From Pyrocephalus nanus (lineage: Eukaryota; Chordata; Aves; Passeriformes; Tyrannidae): a DNA stretch of 64,000 nucleotides. The notes beneath the pieces are model-generated. The model ran no database searches, had not been told where the DNA came from, and saw only the letters and a program-made list of their open reading frames with translations. Location of the stretch: the NCBI GenBank assembly GCA_038380795.1, contig CM076275.1, forward strand, positions 250,501 to 314,500, in the 5' to 3' direction. Within the stretch, counting starts at the first letter, position 1. Every line of letters starts with the position of its first letter. The translations under genes were made by a program, and so were the position numbers. Positions 44,224 to 59,835 of the stretch are shown here, one piece after another.

Positions 44224-47200
44224 AGATAGGAGAAGAGTAATGTATGAGCCAAACTCTCCCAAAATTTCAGGCCTTCATTTGTTCTTTGAGATCAAATGAC
44301 TAAAAACTAGGATCAGTGTAGGTCAAGTAATAAGCACAATTCTGTTAGAGCAGCAAATAGTGGCCACACGGTTCATACAGACCCAGAGATGCACCAGCTG
44401 TCCAGATTCCCAGTGGGCTTTTATCTCCTCATTTTACAGAGAAACCCTGCAGAGAAGAGCCAGAACTTTTTAAAAATATTTGCTGTAAGAGCCATATGAA
44501 AATATAGATAGAAATGGAACCTTTTCTCATAATTATCTCATATAAACAAGTACATAAATAAATGACATGTTTATATATTGGAAGCCCTATCCAGTTCATA
44601 TTTCCAGATGGAGTATACATAGAGAAAAAGGCAAATAGAAAAACTCGAACCACAGGAGGGCACTGTCACCTCAGAAGAAAAATGAGAAACGCTAGCAAGT
44701 CTGCCAGTGGAAAACCGACTCTTAAAAACTTTTAATTATTCTTGCCACTGAGTGTTTATACAAACACTGAAATGGCACAACTGACTTGTATGGCTCTGTT
44801 TATCAGAGGGGCACTTTGAAGGACTAAACTGACTCTTGTAGGGTAGAAATATCACCAAAGCAACATCACCTTTGTGCTACAACTAATGAGTATAAACTTC
44901 ATAAATTGTTAATGAAGAAAAACAGTGGCAGCAGAATTTATCTTCTTTTTCTCATAAATAGCTAATAGATACATTCTTGTTCTCTCTCTCCTTCTGTTAA
45001 CATGGCCACAGTCTCCTTCTCTGTTAGGCAGAGATCACAGCTAGTACTGTTGGTTTATTTTAAAAGAAAGAATAGGGAAATAGTAGTTTAATGGAAAAGA
45101 TGTGTTTTCTAGGGCTTAGTCATGGTACATGGAAATACCATTAAAGTAGTAGCATATGATTTCTATAAACATCTCCTTTAAGCTAGGCAGTTCCTATTTT
45201 CTCTAGCTCTTTAAAAGCTACTGGATTAGTATACACTATAAAAGTAATAGTAAACAGGACCAAAAAGATTCTAAATGGATCCTTCTTCTAAAAAGAGTCA
45301 GGCCTGGTGCCATTTTTATACAGATATTCTGTAATAACAAATAATAAGTAGATGGTATTAGATTGTGGGGCATTGCCTGTAAAACAGCTGATTTCCTTCA
45401 CATTGTGTGCCCTTCTGTACTTCAGGTACACTGGAGGGCAGCAGGGTCACCCAAAAGCTGCTGCAAGTGGAGAAAGAAAATTAAAGGAAACAAAAAAAGA
45501 TAGAATATAGACAAAGCCATTTCTCTTTCATGTCAAATCAGATGATGGTACCAAAGCTCTGGTGTCTGCTTTGCTCAGCAGTGCCTAGATGCAGATTACT
45601 GCCCCCAGGAAAGGCAGGAAAAGGGGACAATGGGAGACAGGAATCAGACCTCTCTCCCAAATCAAGCCAGTGTCAAACTGTGGATTACATTGTACAGTGT
45701 AGCTCTAATCTAGGTTGAAAAATCATGTAAATATCTTAAGATTGGTGTATTTGTCCTGATGCATCTTAATTTGGCTTTTCTCCCCATCTCTTTTCTTGCC
45801 TTGACAGGGTCTATATTTGGAGTTTGCTGTCTTGGTGACTTTCTTGGGTACTGAGTCAGCCTGAAGATGTGGTTCAGTGAGATGTCTTGCACTGTTACAG
45901 TGGCATGAGGAAAATATAATATTTGTTCTAAACTGTCACACTGAGGATTCAGATTTAACCTATTAAAATTATTGTCCTGTATAAAATTTAGTGACCTATT
46001 TTTTTTTAAATTCTTCCAACAGATCAGAAAGTTCTTAAGTCTGTCTAGTTCAGTACTAATGTACTTCTAAAGCCAGTCATTGATCTCATGAAGAGATGAT
46101 ATTAGCTCTTCCAGTGCAATATGTTTTTACATATATTGCAGAAAAGTAATTTCAGCTGAAGTATTTGGGCATGTGAGTTACTGTTCATCAAGACAGGAGA
46201 GAAATCTGGTCACAGGGCTGATTGTAAGCTGATACGTATGAGATTTATTGGTTCCCACAGCCAGAAATTAAAGCCTGGGGAAAAGGCAAAACCAGAAAAA
46301 ATGCTGCTCCCTAGATATCTGACCATGAGACTTTCTTATCTCATTCTTTGTCAAATGTCATTTTCATTGTTTCTGTCCTTCACAGCTTTTTGTTCTTTCA
46401 CTGACTGATTTTTAGAATGCTTAATTGCCAAAGTTCAAAAAAAATTAATAATTAAGTCTCTTCCTTTCCAAAAATGCTCAACAATCTCTTTCCGGCTGAG
46501 GTTTAGCAGCAAAATATCACTATTGTGTAATAGAGAAGTCATGATTTGAAATATAATCCTGTAAATGTTTAGTCTTTAGGACAAAGAAAGAACATCTGCC
46601 ATGGCATTGCAGATATTTGCTTGCAACAGACTTGAAGCACAAGGATGCCATGCCAGTCCCTACCTGGCTGCTGGCATTACACAGAGAATGTACCAGCCAC
46701 AGTCATTGCTGGAACAGCACAGCAAGTGTAGGGAGTGATGGAGTGATTTCCCCTAAAAATTGAATTGTGGAAATTCTAAATATCCATTTTGAAGCTGTGA
46801 TTATACTTTCATTATCTAATGAGGCAAAACAATGTTAAGATTTTGACAAAGGTTGCACTGCAGTCCATTTATATAAGATTATCTCTTGGATTCAGATAGC
46901 TGCAAGCCTGCCTTTCAATTTACATTCCAAAGGATGAATCCTAACTGCATTGCACAGCTGGATAGAGGGGAGGGGATGGGAGAAGGAGATTTGCTTTTCT
47001 TCTGCTGTTTTTAAAAAGTAAGGTGAATATCTATGTGTGAATATGTCTGACATCAAACACCTTGATTTCCTGTGGGAGCATGGAGAAGAGAACTGCAATT
47101 AGTTTACATTTGTGAATTGACAATCTCAGCTGATAAAACTTCTGCAAAATGAGATGAATCATTACATTCATCCAAGCAAATGAAATTTCTTTATATATGA

Positions 47201-48213
47201 CATGAATTTCTGCCCAACAGCTCTGGATTTTCTTTAGTCCTTGGCCACTTATTCCACTTGAACTGATGTTTTCTCAGTTCATTTGACAGAATGCGTTCCA
47301 TTTCTCATTAGTTTCTAATTATAGGAGGAAAGAATGTAATGTCACTAGACAGTAATTAAAATCTATTACTGTTGTTCCCACCTTGTCTTTTAAATCACAG
47401 AGACAAGATTTAGCCTGAGAATTTTTTGTTTCTGAAAAATGTCAGTATGTGGAAATGTATTGAGGAATTGAATGTAAAATTAGGTGTGCTTGTTTCTAAG
47501 ATTTCATCTGCGAATGGCAGAAGTCTGAAGGGAAAATGGACATTACTGACCCTATATATTTCCACATGATTTTTTCCTAGTTTGCAACTTAATTACAAAC
47601 AACTGATCTTTTTTGTTTGTTTTTTGAAGGTGGGTAAGCTATTACATTGGCATTAGCAAACACAGGAGGATTTTTAGTGTGCAGGATTAGTGTTCAGATG
47701 TGATAGCAGCACAGTGTAATAGGTTGCAACTGCTGTGAGTGAACCATTATGCTCCAGTGTGTAAATAATCTGCAGATTATAGAACCTTCTGCTCTCGTTC
47801 CCATTCCCCTCCTGCCTAGGAAGCATCAAGCAAGGATGAGAGCTCAGCATCTTATCTCTGAATGGTTAGGAGTGGTTAGGTTTCTAAATAACCTCTTTGA
47901 CTTACTGTGATAGAAAGTCCATTGAGTTCAGAAATGAGAAAACATGAGGGTGACAGGAAATCTCATGTAAGGTGAGAAAGTAGAATCACCATTTCCAGGC
48001 AACCCCACGTGTTGGGTGCTGTTCTGTCAGGAATCTTGCTGTGCCTGCCACAGTCAAGCCACAAGCCAGTGTCTCTGGCTCGTTTGAAAGTCTGGTTTTT
48101 ATCTGAATACTTAAAGAAAAGCTGTCTGCCTCCAAAAAAATTGCACCTTTAGCAGGGCTCTGTGCATGTTTAATGTAATGGCTTGATTAATTTTAAGTAT
48201 TTAACCTATTGCC

Positions 48214-48228
48214 ATAATAATAATAATA
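48214..48228. repeat. (ATA)5 microsatellite
   Basis: Five perfect trinucleotide units in intron 6. Confidence 0.85.
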
Positions 48229-51200
48229 CAGATTTTGAGATAGTGTAATCACCAATGTAAGGAAACAGGAAATACATTTTGTCATGTTTCATCCATTTCA
48301 AGGCATCCAGATGGTATACCCACCTGCTGGCAACATCCAACCCTTCTTGCTACAGGAAGAGTTGGAAATAACTTTTATTTCCATACTTCAAAGCATGAAA
48401 TACAACACATCTCTGGTACTTTGGATCAAGCACACTATCAGAATTCTGAAATAGCATAACACAAGAATTGTCAAAGCAATGTAAATTTTATCATGTTGAA
48501 ATTTTCAGCATTTTGAATCTAGGGGGAAAAAAAACAAACGGTGACTGTTCTTGTTTTATGTGGTGGTAAAGCACAATATTTATACCATACCATGGGTCTA
48601 CATATTTGGACTTACTAGAAAACTGTGCAAAGAATTTGTCTGAAAAGAGAGTGTGGGCAATTCCAGGTGTAATAAGATAAATGTGAGATGTAAAAATGGG
48701 ATTTAAGTTAAAGGTGACACTTTGAGGCCTAGGTTAATGACTGCTACTAAAAATTATATACAGGTCTATTTGATCAATGCCACAGGAGAAAAAGAATGAA
48801 GTATTTAAATTTTTTGGTCTAAATAACAACAGTTTTATGGATATGTTGGAAAACTCTCTTGAAATTAGTACTGTTTAATGAGCTTTGTGCAGGACCTGGT
48901 TGCTGAAATGACTGCACAAGACTAATGTAGTTCGTAAAACACTTCTTAAATTTGCTTTTTAATCTTTGTAAATTGTCTTGCATAGCAAAGGTCATTCTTG
49001 AATTCCTCTGAATACTTTTCATTTGGAAAGAGGAATTTGAGGAGATACTACATTTAATCTTTCATCCTGATGTTTCCAGTTATTTTATTCAGAATCAGGA
49101 GACAGTCGTACAAATTAATCTTGTTCACAATTACAGTTAACAGGTAACAGCAGAAACATCCACTGGCAAAAGTAGATGTTGCAAAATAGTCTAAGGTGTG
49201 ATTGGTGAGGAAATAAAATGGAAGAAACAGTTATTCATATGCAAAGAAGGCAGATGACAAATGTGTTTGGGTGTATTTTTAACCTCTTAAACTTTCTAGT
49301 AGGATATTATTGACATCAAGTAGAAAGCAAAATTGTTGAAGAAAAGAAAAAGAGGCTTTAAAAGCCAATAAGTCTTTAGTTATTCCAAAGGGGAGGGGGA
49401 AGAAGGATTTTTAAAATCAGAAAAAAAATAAAGGCCCTGAAGCAGAAGGAAGTAGGTTATGATTGAATTAGTAAATAAATGTAGAATTAAAGTAGATGTT
49501 GGAGAAATTGAGAAAGAGAGAGAGAAATTAGTAAATGTAGCAAACAATGAAATAATGTTATAAAATTACACTTAATACCAGGAGTAAGATAAGCCACAGG
49601 CCCGTATGCAACAGGCCTGAAGGGAAGAAGATGAAGAGGATGCTTAGTTTGAAGGTCATCTCTCAGAAGAGACAGCTATGAATCATGAATAATTTATAAC
49701 CATTGTTGCTATTTGAAGTCAAACAGATCAAGCTTAGGATTTAAAAAAATTCTTTAAAGACTACAGATACCATCTTGAAGCTTCAGTTACCAGCTTCATG
49801 GGAATGAAGGTAGAGCTTCTAGGTGTATGTAATCACCCTAGTCCAAATCCTACAAGGTATTTAAATGGCTTGCTCTTTTCAAGAGGAGACCTTTGAAGAA
49901 CTATTTATTTCTCAAATAGGCACATTCAGGATAACATTCACAGCTACTACAACACAGGTTCCCCTGGGAGTCTCCATTCCATGTCGCAGTGTGTACTCCA
50001 TCACATTGCACGTTTTCAGGCCAGAAAGTGAAACCTCTTAATCTTTTCTTAAAAGTGAGGTTATGACATTGTGAATCCCATGGGTTATGTCTTTTTGAGG
50101 CTTTCTTCTCTTAACATTTGAAAATGTTATGTCCTAGAAAGTTCTTAAGAATGGACTGGCAGTTCTAGATCTGAAACACTGTGTGGCATCCAGAGAGGGA
50201 TGCATTTGTAGTCCCACAGGAACATGGTGAGGGAGCTGTGGATTGATCTTTACCATGTAGGCTGGAGTGTGCCCTGCACATCAGTGATGTAATATGAAGT
50301 CACTGAAAGTGAGACCTTTGTGACGGCTCCTGCAGTATTTTTTAGAAATTCAGATGCTGTGTTTGTAACTCCACAGGGAGATAAGGCTGGGACAGATGCT
50401 AGGCACCAGAGAAGGTTAAAATGCCCCGAAAAGTCCTCCAATGCTTTTTGCTTTTATTTTTCTGTAGAGGTTGCTAGACTTCAGGGCGAGATGATAGGTT
50501 AGATGCAGAAATGATGCAGTGGTCATTCATACCTTGCATGTGTAGCTTGTTATAGAGATTCTCTATGAAACAGTCATGATGTTGCTTCAGATTCCATAAG
50601 AGAGAAGGATACTTAAAGTGCAAAATGCAAAGCAATAAAATTGCAAGCTTTAATTTCTCACACCCAACAAAATAATATTTGCTTTGAGGGGGCTCGTGAG
50701 TTTCCTGGAAGGCATGTACATATGGAAATGCCATCTAATTTCCTTTAAGAAACCAGCATTCCTGCCAGACAGATGCAGCGTGGCTCCTCCGTGGTGTGTG
50801 TCCAGCAGCTGGGTCCCTTCTAGTTCAGCTCTGCTGCCACACTCCCCAGCAAGCACTTGGCCTTTCATAGGCACATATTGCAGGTGGGAGAAAAAGAGTT
50901 GCCCAGAGACCATTTAAATACTGGTTTTACTCTTTTTCACTCTACTGAAGTCAGAGGCTTGTTTATTGTTACGACTTTTAAGGTTTTATCGTGGAAATGA
51001 CAGCCGTCTTCCAAAATTGAATCCCAACTGTTCCCAGCCAGATCAATTTTAAACATTTTATTATTTCTAGAAGTTCAAAAGAAGATGACTGATGATAGTT
51101 TTTGAAAAATACATGTTTTACTGATGTAGTTTCCTCCTCGTTTCTTGATCCTAACATTTCTATGTGAACATCTTTTTAAGGCAAGTGAATGTTTGAAAAT

Positions 51201-52703
51201 ATGAATACAGGCATAAACAAAGTTCTCCAAGCAGTTCTCAACATGAAACAATTTATTTGTTGTTTATTTGTTTTAGCATGAGCTAGCAACTCTAATTTTG
51301 GAATAGAATTCCCCTATTACAGGAATTTTATCTAGAAGAAAAAAATTAATATCTTCCAAGTTTACATTTCCAGAGGAAATGAATTACAGAATTAGAGCTT
51401 TGCCATATCAAAAATAATTTTGCTCATTGCCCGTTACTGAAAGGCTACTTTTTCCTTTAAATTGATTTTATACTATATTGTAACTTTTATGCATGGATAG
51501 TCCCTACAGCACTGCATTCAGATACGTATATTAACAGTTCTCATACATTCATCTTTGATTTTAGCTAGTACAGGTGGAATGAAGCTCCCACACTCAACTA
51601 GCCTAATCTGTAGGCTCTGTCTATGAAGAACTTCATCTTGGCCTGAATTTTCTTATTTTCAAAGGTCTTAGAATCAAATATTATTATAAGTACATTTCTG
51701 CATAAAATTTTTGCTCACAAGTCTGCTAGAGGATCTTCTTACAAAAGCTGAGTGTATATTAGAAAATTACTTTCTCTTTAATTCTACACACTAAATCCAA
51801 ACTCCTTATCTGAATTGGCATAAAATAATTGCCATTCTTCAATCTACAAATAGTATGCTGAACACTTCTCAGATTATTTCAGTTGTTTCCTTATTTCAGC
51901 TTAATTCCTAATATTCTTATTGGGATATTTTGACTCATAGAGCTTGAGTCCCATCCAGAGGTTGGAATTACAATGGCTTGTGAAATGTAATTAAAAATTG
52001 AGGTAAATAATGAATAGCCCTTTTCTATAAGCCTCAAAACTGGTACTATTTATGCTTTAGTTAAAAATTACAGAAGTACATTGCTTTTTATCCTGTTCAT
52101 CCAAGAGAAGTCAAGGTCATATTATCTCAGGCAGTCCTTGATTCAAATTCTGAAAATATTGATAAATTATAGATATTAAGACAGAAGTTGTAAAGTATCA
52201 AAAAGACAGATAGAGGAATTTGCAAATAATGGGGCTGCTGCTTTCCACAACATCAGCAACTCCATACAGTCCTCCTCCTAAGAAGGGTTAAGAAATGACT
52301 TAGAGAACACCTATGAGGTGCTTTCAGCTGCTGAAAGGGGCATTTACATGTTAAATAGACAGAAGGGAATTCTACTATGAGATGCAAATCCACAAGAAAC
52401 TGGCCCTTCTCACAGATCTACTCATTCCTACTTAATTATCCCTAGAGAAAATCTCTCATCACATCAGGAAACAAAAATCCATTTAAAACTTTTAAAGATG
52501 TGTCAGTAGGAATGAAGTGGGCCACAGAGAAAGAGATGAGGTAAAGATTTTTCCTCTCCAAACTCACCAGTCTCACCAGCACAACATTATGTTGAGGGGG
52601 TCTCGTTAATTGCAAAGCCACCTCATGAAGAAGAGGTTCCAGAGGTGTGGTAACTGCTGCAAGTACACAATGGTTCATTGTCCTACACAGACAGGCACCA
52701 TCA

Positions 52704-52714
52704 CCCCCCCCCCC
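52704..52714. repeat. C11 run
   Basis: Eleven C bases within a locally more GC-rich segment of intron 6 (about 52600-52880). Confidence 0.85.
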
Positions 52715-55700
52715 GTGCCAGCTGAGTTATCCTCCACCAGCTGCCTGGCAGGGAGTTCCACAGCTACAGTCTTGGCCATGGCAGAGCCCTGAAATCATGC
52801 TGGCACGACTGGCACGCAATTCCATACCCTCTGTGGGGGGACACCCTGGGCACTGCTGGGATTTGCTCTTGACATATAAAATGAGCCATTTCAGGAGTAC
52901 AGAGAAATGTCGTGTTGCCATAATCCAATATTCAGATCATTTATTTCTTCCTTTTTCACTTCAGTTCTCTGAGTTACAGAGTCATAATTGGTTTTTACTA
53001 TTTGCACTATTCACTAACAATAAAATATCTTGGTGAAGTTCTTTACTTTTCTTGTCACCAGACATATATTGTCTCTCTCTGAATGGGAGGATAGCATATA
53101 TTTCCTATACCTATACCTGAAAGCCTGCTCCTTTTTCTCTAAATCGAGTCATACAGTTTTTGACAATTCTTGTTTTTTTAAATAATAGTGGAAAGAAATT
53201 TTTTTTTCATATTCAGCAATACTTTTGCTTTTCCCAGGATCAAAGCAAATAATAGAATTATTCAAGAACTCTTATTTCTTAGCTCAAATCCTTAGCACCA
53301 GAGCAAACATAGCTGGAGTTGACAGTATGCTGTCATAAAAGTTAACATAGGCACTTCCAAGATATTGCTGTTTCACTTCGGGACTTTGCAACTGGAACAA
53401 TCTAATAGCTGTGTTCCGGACCAGTAATTTGCTACAGTGAGACAAGAAAGGGAATTCTGGTGAACTTACAAGGGTGGTTGGAAGTATTCAAACTTGCTTT
53501 GTTTTGAAATAAATGTTACTGAGTAATAGCAGAAAATAATCTAAGAAATCATTCCAATTCTTTAATGACTGTGTGGTTTAGCATTTTTCATAACTAGAAA
53601 AGGGTGTAAAGTAAGGTCAAACTGTTATTGCTATCTGTAATTTGAAGCCATAGGGTGTGAACCCATTGTAGGACTTTTGAAGGGAGGTAAGGGAAGAGAG
53701 TTGTTCAGGGTTTTTTTAACCTATGCACTCTGAATGGAAGCAATATCGTGTCACTGATTGTTACCTACAGAGCATGGCTCTACTTCCTATTCAAATTCAT
53801 ATTCTCAAGATTAAAGTAGAAGAAATTGAGCTACAATCAACAAGAACACATTACTTGCAATAGTCAAGTTTTTTGATAATTTTCTCATTTCTTGAAACTA
53901 TATTCTAAGAAAGAACAAACAGCAATTGCTGACTAGTTTCCTGATCACTTGTAGTTACTAGCACTAAGACACACAAAGGGTGTTGTGGTATTTTACGCAT
54001 TAAATCTTGGAAAATATTTTCAAATCCTCTATGTATGACACGACACAAGAAAGGACTGTTACATCAATTTTATCCTATACGTCTTTAGCCTTAATTATGC
54101 AGTTTTCTTGAGAGTAGCAAAGAACTCACTTAATAGACTGTATCCCTTTTTGAGAAAAGTGGCATATTTATAGCTTCTGTAATGTACGTTGAAATGAGGA
54201 CAATTATGCCTTGTTTCAAATGGCAGTGTTAAAACACTATTTACAATTAAGAATTTATTTTAACAATACAAAATGAGGGAGTTAATGTTTGAGAAATGTA
54301 CAATGATAATGACAATTATTTGAATGCTACTGTCATGCTTAACATTATTTTACTCTACTACTCTGCAAGAAAGTGTTGTCAGCATTGTAGGATGGGTTTG
54401 TGGAGATAACATGTATCTAAAAATGGAAGTAGAACATTTTCTAGTCACAAGGTACAGCAGAGTAGTTTGTACATGCTGTACGTACTGCAGTTCGTACATA
54501 CTGCTCACATTTTTGTTTAACACCATAGCGCATTTTCTTTTTGACCCTCCCATTGTATTTGATTATAAAAAAAAATATAAATTAAAGCTCACTGGGAATG
54601 TCTCTTTAAACTTGGTTGAGTTAATTTAGTTTCATTTGCTTTTTACATGGGATATTTGGCTGGGTTTGAGTGTTATCAGTTCTCATCGATGCTACCTGGC
54701 TCTCGTTACACAGATGTGTAACAACTGACTTCCACCAGCCTCTTTCAGTTATATCTGCTCACATACAGTGACAACCTCCCTCGACAAAACAGCATCCTAA
54801 AGAAGCAGGTTACTAAAAATGCTATGTAATGACAGGAGATTGGGAAGCTTGAAATTGCACTTGCAAATTGAAGGGATTTAACTAAGAACATCCTTAGAGC
54901 ATATGTTTATTATTTAGGACATATATGTGCTCCAGGCAAAACTAAACCTATTTCAACGAACTATCCCTGCACTATACACATCATGAACATTGAGCTGTCA
55001 TCATCTTCAAACATCCTTAATTAATTTATTTTTCTCCGCTAAAAGAGCAGGAAGAAAATGAGTAATGTAAGACCAAGGGACAAAAAAGCGAAAGAAATTA
55101 TCTTTTAATCATCGTACTTCAAACATATTTTTTTGTACATAAAAAGGGTCTGGAAGTGAAACATCAGTGCAGGAACTGTCAGACTGAGACTGATCAATTC
55201 ACAGGTTACAGAGATTATTTTGTGACTTTACCACTGAATGGTAATTTAAACATACTTACTCACTCTAAAAGATAACTCCCCTAAAAATGCTTCATGCTCA
55301 GCCTTATTTTAATGCTAAAATAATTCTGACTATACACTATTCTCTAACTACTAAGCCATTGTGTCTAATCCTTTTGAACAAAGATTTCTCTCTGCAATTC
55401 ATTATAATTACATCTAGCTCCAACTGGAAAGGATGTTTTGTCTTGTGATGTTTCTGTGGAAGTCAGTGATTGTTTGGAGTATGATGATTTCCTTTCATTT
55501 TACCAAACAGGAATTATAAAAGGGATTTGGGATGTTAATATGCTTTGTGTCTTAAAGAGACATCAGTACTTATAAAAATATATTCATAGGGACATTAGAG
55601 GCATCACAAAAATTTGTGTGCTTAGTTATTTGCAGGAAAGTTTTCAAGATCTTGACTCTACTAAGTTGTTGATTATCATAATGATTATCATAAAATTAAA

Positions 55701-58700
55701 AGCATAAAAATTCAGGTTTTTCTTTATTTTTAAATAATTTAAATTTCTTAAAAGATCAAATTATTTTCTTGCTATTAAATGAACAAATATTATTTAAACA
55801 AATATATTATAAATCCAAAAACTATATTTAATGCAAAACCAATCTTGCTTATAATATCTGTGCTTTTGTAATTACCCAGTAATAGGTTCGATGAAAACAC
55901 TTGTAAGATCCCATATTATCCATTATTTTCTGGTTACTTGTACTTTAATTATTTTTAGTTGCCCTTTCTAAAGCTCAGTTTAAGCTCTAGCAAGTCATGC
56001 TTTCAGATATGGCAAACCTTAAGAAAGACAGACTTGGAAAAAAAACTTGACCCTCAAGAGTCTGTTCAGTTGGGAAGTCATACTGGGGCAGATTGAACAA
56101 ATTTTCAGGCCCCACAACTCTTTTCCTCATGGACAGTCATGATTTCACTTTGCTGAGGTGAGTCAGTTGACATTCAGTCTAGGAATAACTGAGGATAAAA
56201 AAAAGGCTGAATTACTGTCACTGGAATTTTAAGAAAGCCTTCAACCCCTCTCAAAAGATGAAAAATAATCATCAAAGAGCCTTTCAACTCTTTAGATGAT
56301 TAGTTAGAAGCAGGTGGGCTTGAATGCGTAAACCTGAAGCTATATAGATACAAACCTGAAGAGAAAGGTCAGATTCTTTCAATCTGGGAGAATTTGAAAC
56401 ATACTGATTCCCCAGAAGTAATGATGCTCCTCTTCCCTGCCTCTTAAATGAAGAAGATCTAACCTGTCACTGTGAAAGAGCTAGCAAAGGAAAGGAGTGT
56501 TTGTGCTCTGGAAGCTTTTCTGCATTAACACCAAAGTGGTGAAGTCCCTTCCACCCTCAGTCCCAGCTCCATCGCTGCTGCCATGGCTCGGGGTTCTCAC
56601 CTCTTACCATCCAACTCTTTCCAAGGAGTCTAACAGCAGCTGGCAAGAGGATGAAATGTTTCTCACAGGGGTGCAGCTACCCTTGTCACAGAAACATTCT
56701 AGAAGTGTCTGTTATTCCTTATACTTCAAAAAACAATATTCAGGTGTGTTACTTTGGTTTTTATCCCCTCACAACAATAACAAACTGTTGTAAGCTGCCA
56801 TCACTACAAAACTCCTTCTCACAGGAGTGTCTGTAACCCTTCATAACAGTGGTATATGAAAGTTAAAAAATTTAACTCCTCCTGTGTTTTCTCTCAAATG
56901 ATATGTTGGATACAGTAATGTTAAAGAGTGGTTCATGTGAGTTGAAATAAGGGAGAGTTTGAATAAACAAAAAGAATAATTTATAAGGAAAAATATTACC
57001 TGTTAACTCTCTTTCTGGACAGATAACTATTTTTATTAGGGAGTAAAATATTAAGGTATAGCTATAAAGATATTTTAGGGTTATCTGAAAGATACTGGCT
57101 TAGAACTGATGATTTCCTTTGAAGCAGCACACATAAACATAGTCTGCTGTGTCTGCTTACTGAATGTTTCACTGTCCTACAGAGACAATATTCTTTTAGC
57201 AAGCATGCTTAAGATAATAATTTAATACAGCTTTTCAACAGGCAAAGATGTTGATATAAATACCCCCTATACCATAAAGAGAGCAATAAAGACAGACAGA
57301 AGACTTTAATAGTTATCTAGGTTTTCTGACTAACAGCTTATGTCATTATTTGCTCTTCTCCAAAGTGGATACAAAATATATTTAAATTCTTCCAAAAGCA
57401 AAATGCAGGTACTGATATCTTGTACCTATTGACTAGATCAAAATCTTCAGACAGGGAATGTTTTCAGTTCTCAGAGGGATCTCCCTGACAATGCCATATA
57501 CTATAGTCAACCCATCCTAGAACCTAGGGCTGTGTGTGGGGCTGTTGGGGATTTCTAGGTGCAGTGGCAGACCACTTATGGCCATTTTTTAGTGGCCTAT
57601 TTCTCAAAACAGATCTTCAAATATGATTTGCAACTGTCATGTTATATTTTGCCTTATTAAAAAAGTGGAAGAAGACTCCTGGTTTTTTGAGCATTATGGA
57701 ACCTCTGGGGACTGCTTGTCTGCCAACAGTTCAATTCATTACAATACAAGATTAAAGTAAAAGGCCTGCAAATACATCCTCTTCCACAAAATAATAGCCT
57801 TGACCACATTTTTCTGATAAAAAAGAAACCAGACCCAGATTTACTTATGTGGCTTAAGAGATGCACAGCAAGATAATTATTTAATTACCAATTTGACACT
57901 GTTTATCAGTTATGAGCAATACAGTGTCTCTAGTGCACAGCTCTGATTAGCTCTGTAAAACACAGGACAGGAAGGAAATAAAAAGGCGTTTACAGATATT
58001 GGCTGACCAGTCTTGTGGATCCTGTGCAGCTTGTTGGACTGCTATTTATTGATTAGTTTTATAATGCCTTTGTAGCTAATTAAAAATTCAGGACAGGCTC
58101 TGTAAATAAGAAGTAGACAATGTCTGGTCTAAAAAAGGAACTGCCCAGTCACAGAAATGAACTGGGAATACCAGAAGCTCCATCTGTCCTGAATAATTAC
58201 ACATGTACAAACTGATTTGCACAATACGGTATTTCTTACATTCAAAACCATTGGAATAGTGAGCAGAAATCCAGTTTGTCTAGTATTTTTTATGAAATTC
58301 ATAAAGCTAGCCCTTTCCCCTTTTCTTTGGTACAACTGCATAAGCCCTCTGATTTTAGGGTTTCTACTATCTTCCTAAGCAATATGTACCAGTACTGATC
58401 ATTATTATGGTTTAAAAAGAGTATGTTTGTTTTATTCCTTTGATAACCAATAATACTTTCTTCACGTTAGTTCCGTATTTCCACAGGTCATGTTTTCTAA
58501 GCCCTTTACTTATGACACTCCCCTGCACTACCCTGTCTTTTTAAAATATTGCACTTAAAAGTGATTTTGCTTTTAATCAAGCAGAATGGAGCAACCATTT
58601 GACATAATTTTTTCACAGAGCAGAGCAGTGAACATTTCTCCAAGTTTACATACAACACCGAGTAATGAATTCCAGAAGCTGTGGGGTTTGCAACAGTATC

Positions 58701-59835
58701 ACATTCTCTAGCCTTCATGGACTTCTACAGCCACCCAGAATTTTTTTTCTAACAACCTCTGATCTTGCTATATTTAAGTATTTGAATTTTTCCTGCCTAA
58801 ATCTTTAACTCTTTAAATACAGTAATTACTTTCAAATTTTGAAATGTTCTTGTTTTGCTGTTCCCAAACTGCAACATGCCCTGATCAATGTAATCCAAGC
58901 ATGCATTATACTTTGCAAATTTTGTACTTCTGTATCAGTTGTTGCACTGCAGTAGCAATCAGAAAGATTAAAGCTTATTGTTCTCATTGGTCAAATCTGA
59001 GTTGAGAGAATTCTCTAGAAAAACTTCCTTGAAGCTTCTTATTCGCAGCAGACACCTTTTTTTTTATAATGTGATTCTATGTAAGCTCTGTAATATTTTC
59101 ATTTTTACACCCAAAAATACTTCTTTTTTAATGCAAATTAGGTGGACTGGTGTGTGTCATCATATGAAAAATTACAAATGCAACATTATGGTAGTACACC
59201 AGGCAGGACTCAAGCTACAAGCTTGAATGGACATCCTGTGGGAAAAAAAAAAGTTTTCTTTGCATGGGAAAGTGTATTTTTGCTTCCTGAGTTTTACTAT
59301 TTCCCAGTATCACATTAACAGAACATCAGAGAGTGCTTTTGATTCACCAGTGCAAGATGTGCTGAATCAGGGGATAAGGAACTCGTAGCATGTTAGGTTT
59401 TTATAATTTTCTACCTCTGGTCAAAAAAAGAGTTGATTAGAGATTCTGCTCAAGCAGAAAAATTAATGAAAATAGCAAATAAAGGAAATGCAAATGAAGG
59501 CTGAACTATAGTTAGTTTTCAGCCTGGGCAGGATGAGACTTTAGAACACACTTTGATACACTGCTGCCTTTTGTGCAGTCTGAGGGGAGATGTATTGCTG
59601 GTTATATTTTTGCTTCGAGAGCAATGTGTGATGTCTAATAGTGGTTATTAACAGGTCTGGCTCACACACATGCTGCTTTCCTGTCCTATTTTGCACATTT
59701 ATATTTATTTTTCTGGGAAAATGAGAAGAGTTAGATGCTTTCTTGAATTTTTGACTAAATATCTTCCTTGGCTAAAATGGAAGAAGATACCATTAGGCAA
59801 ACATGGCTACAGCTAGGAGGCTGCATTCCATTTTT

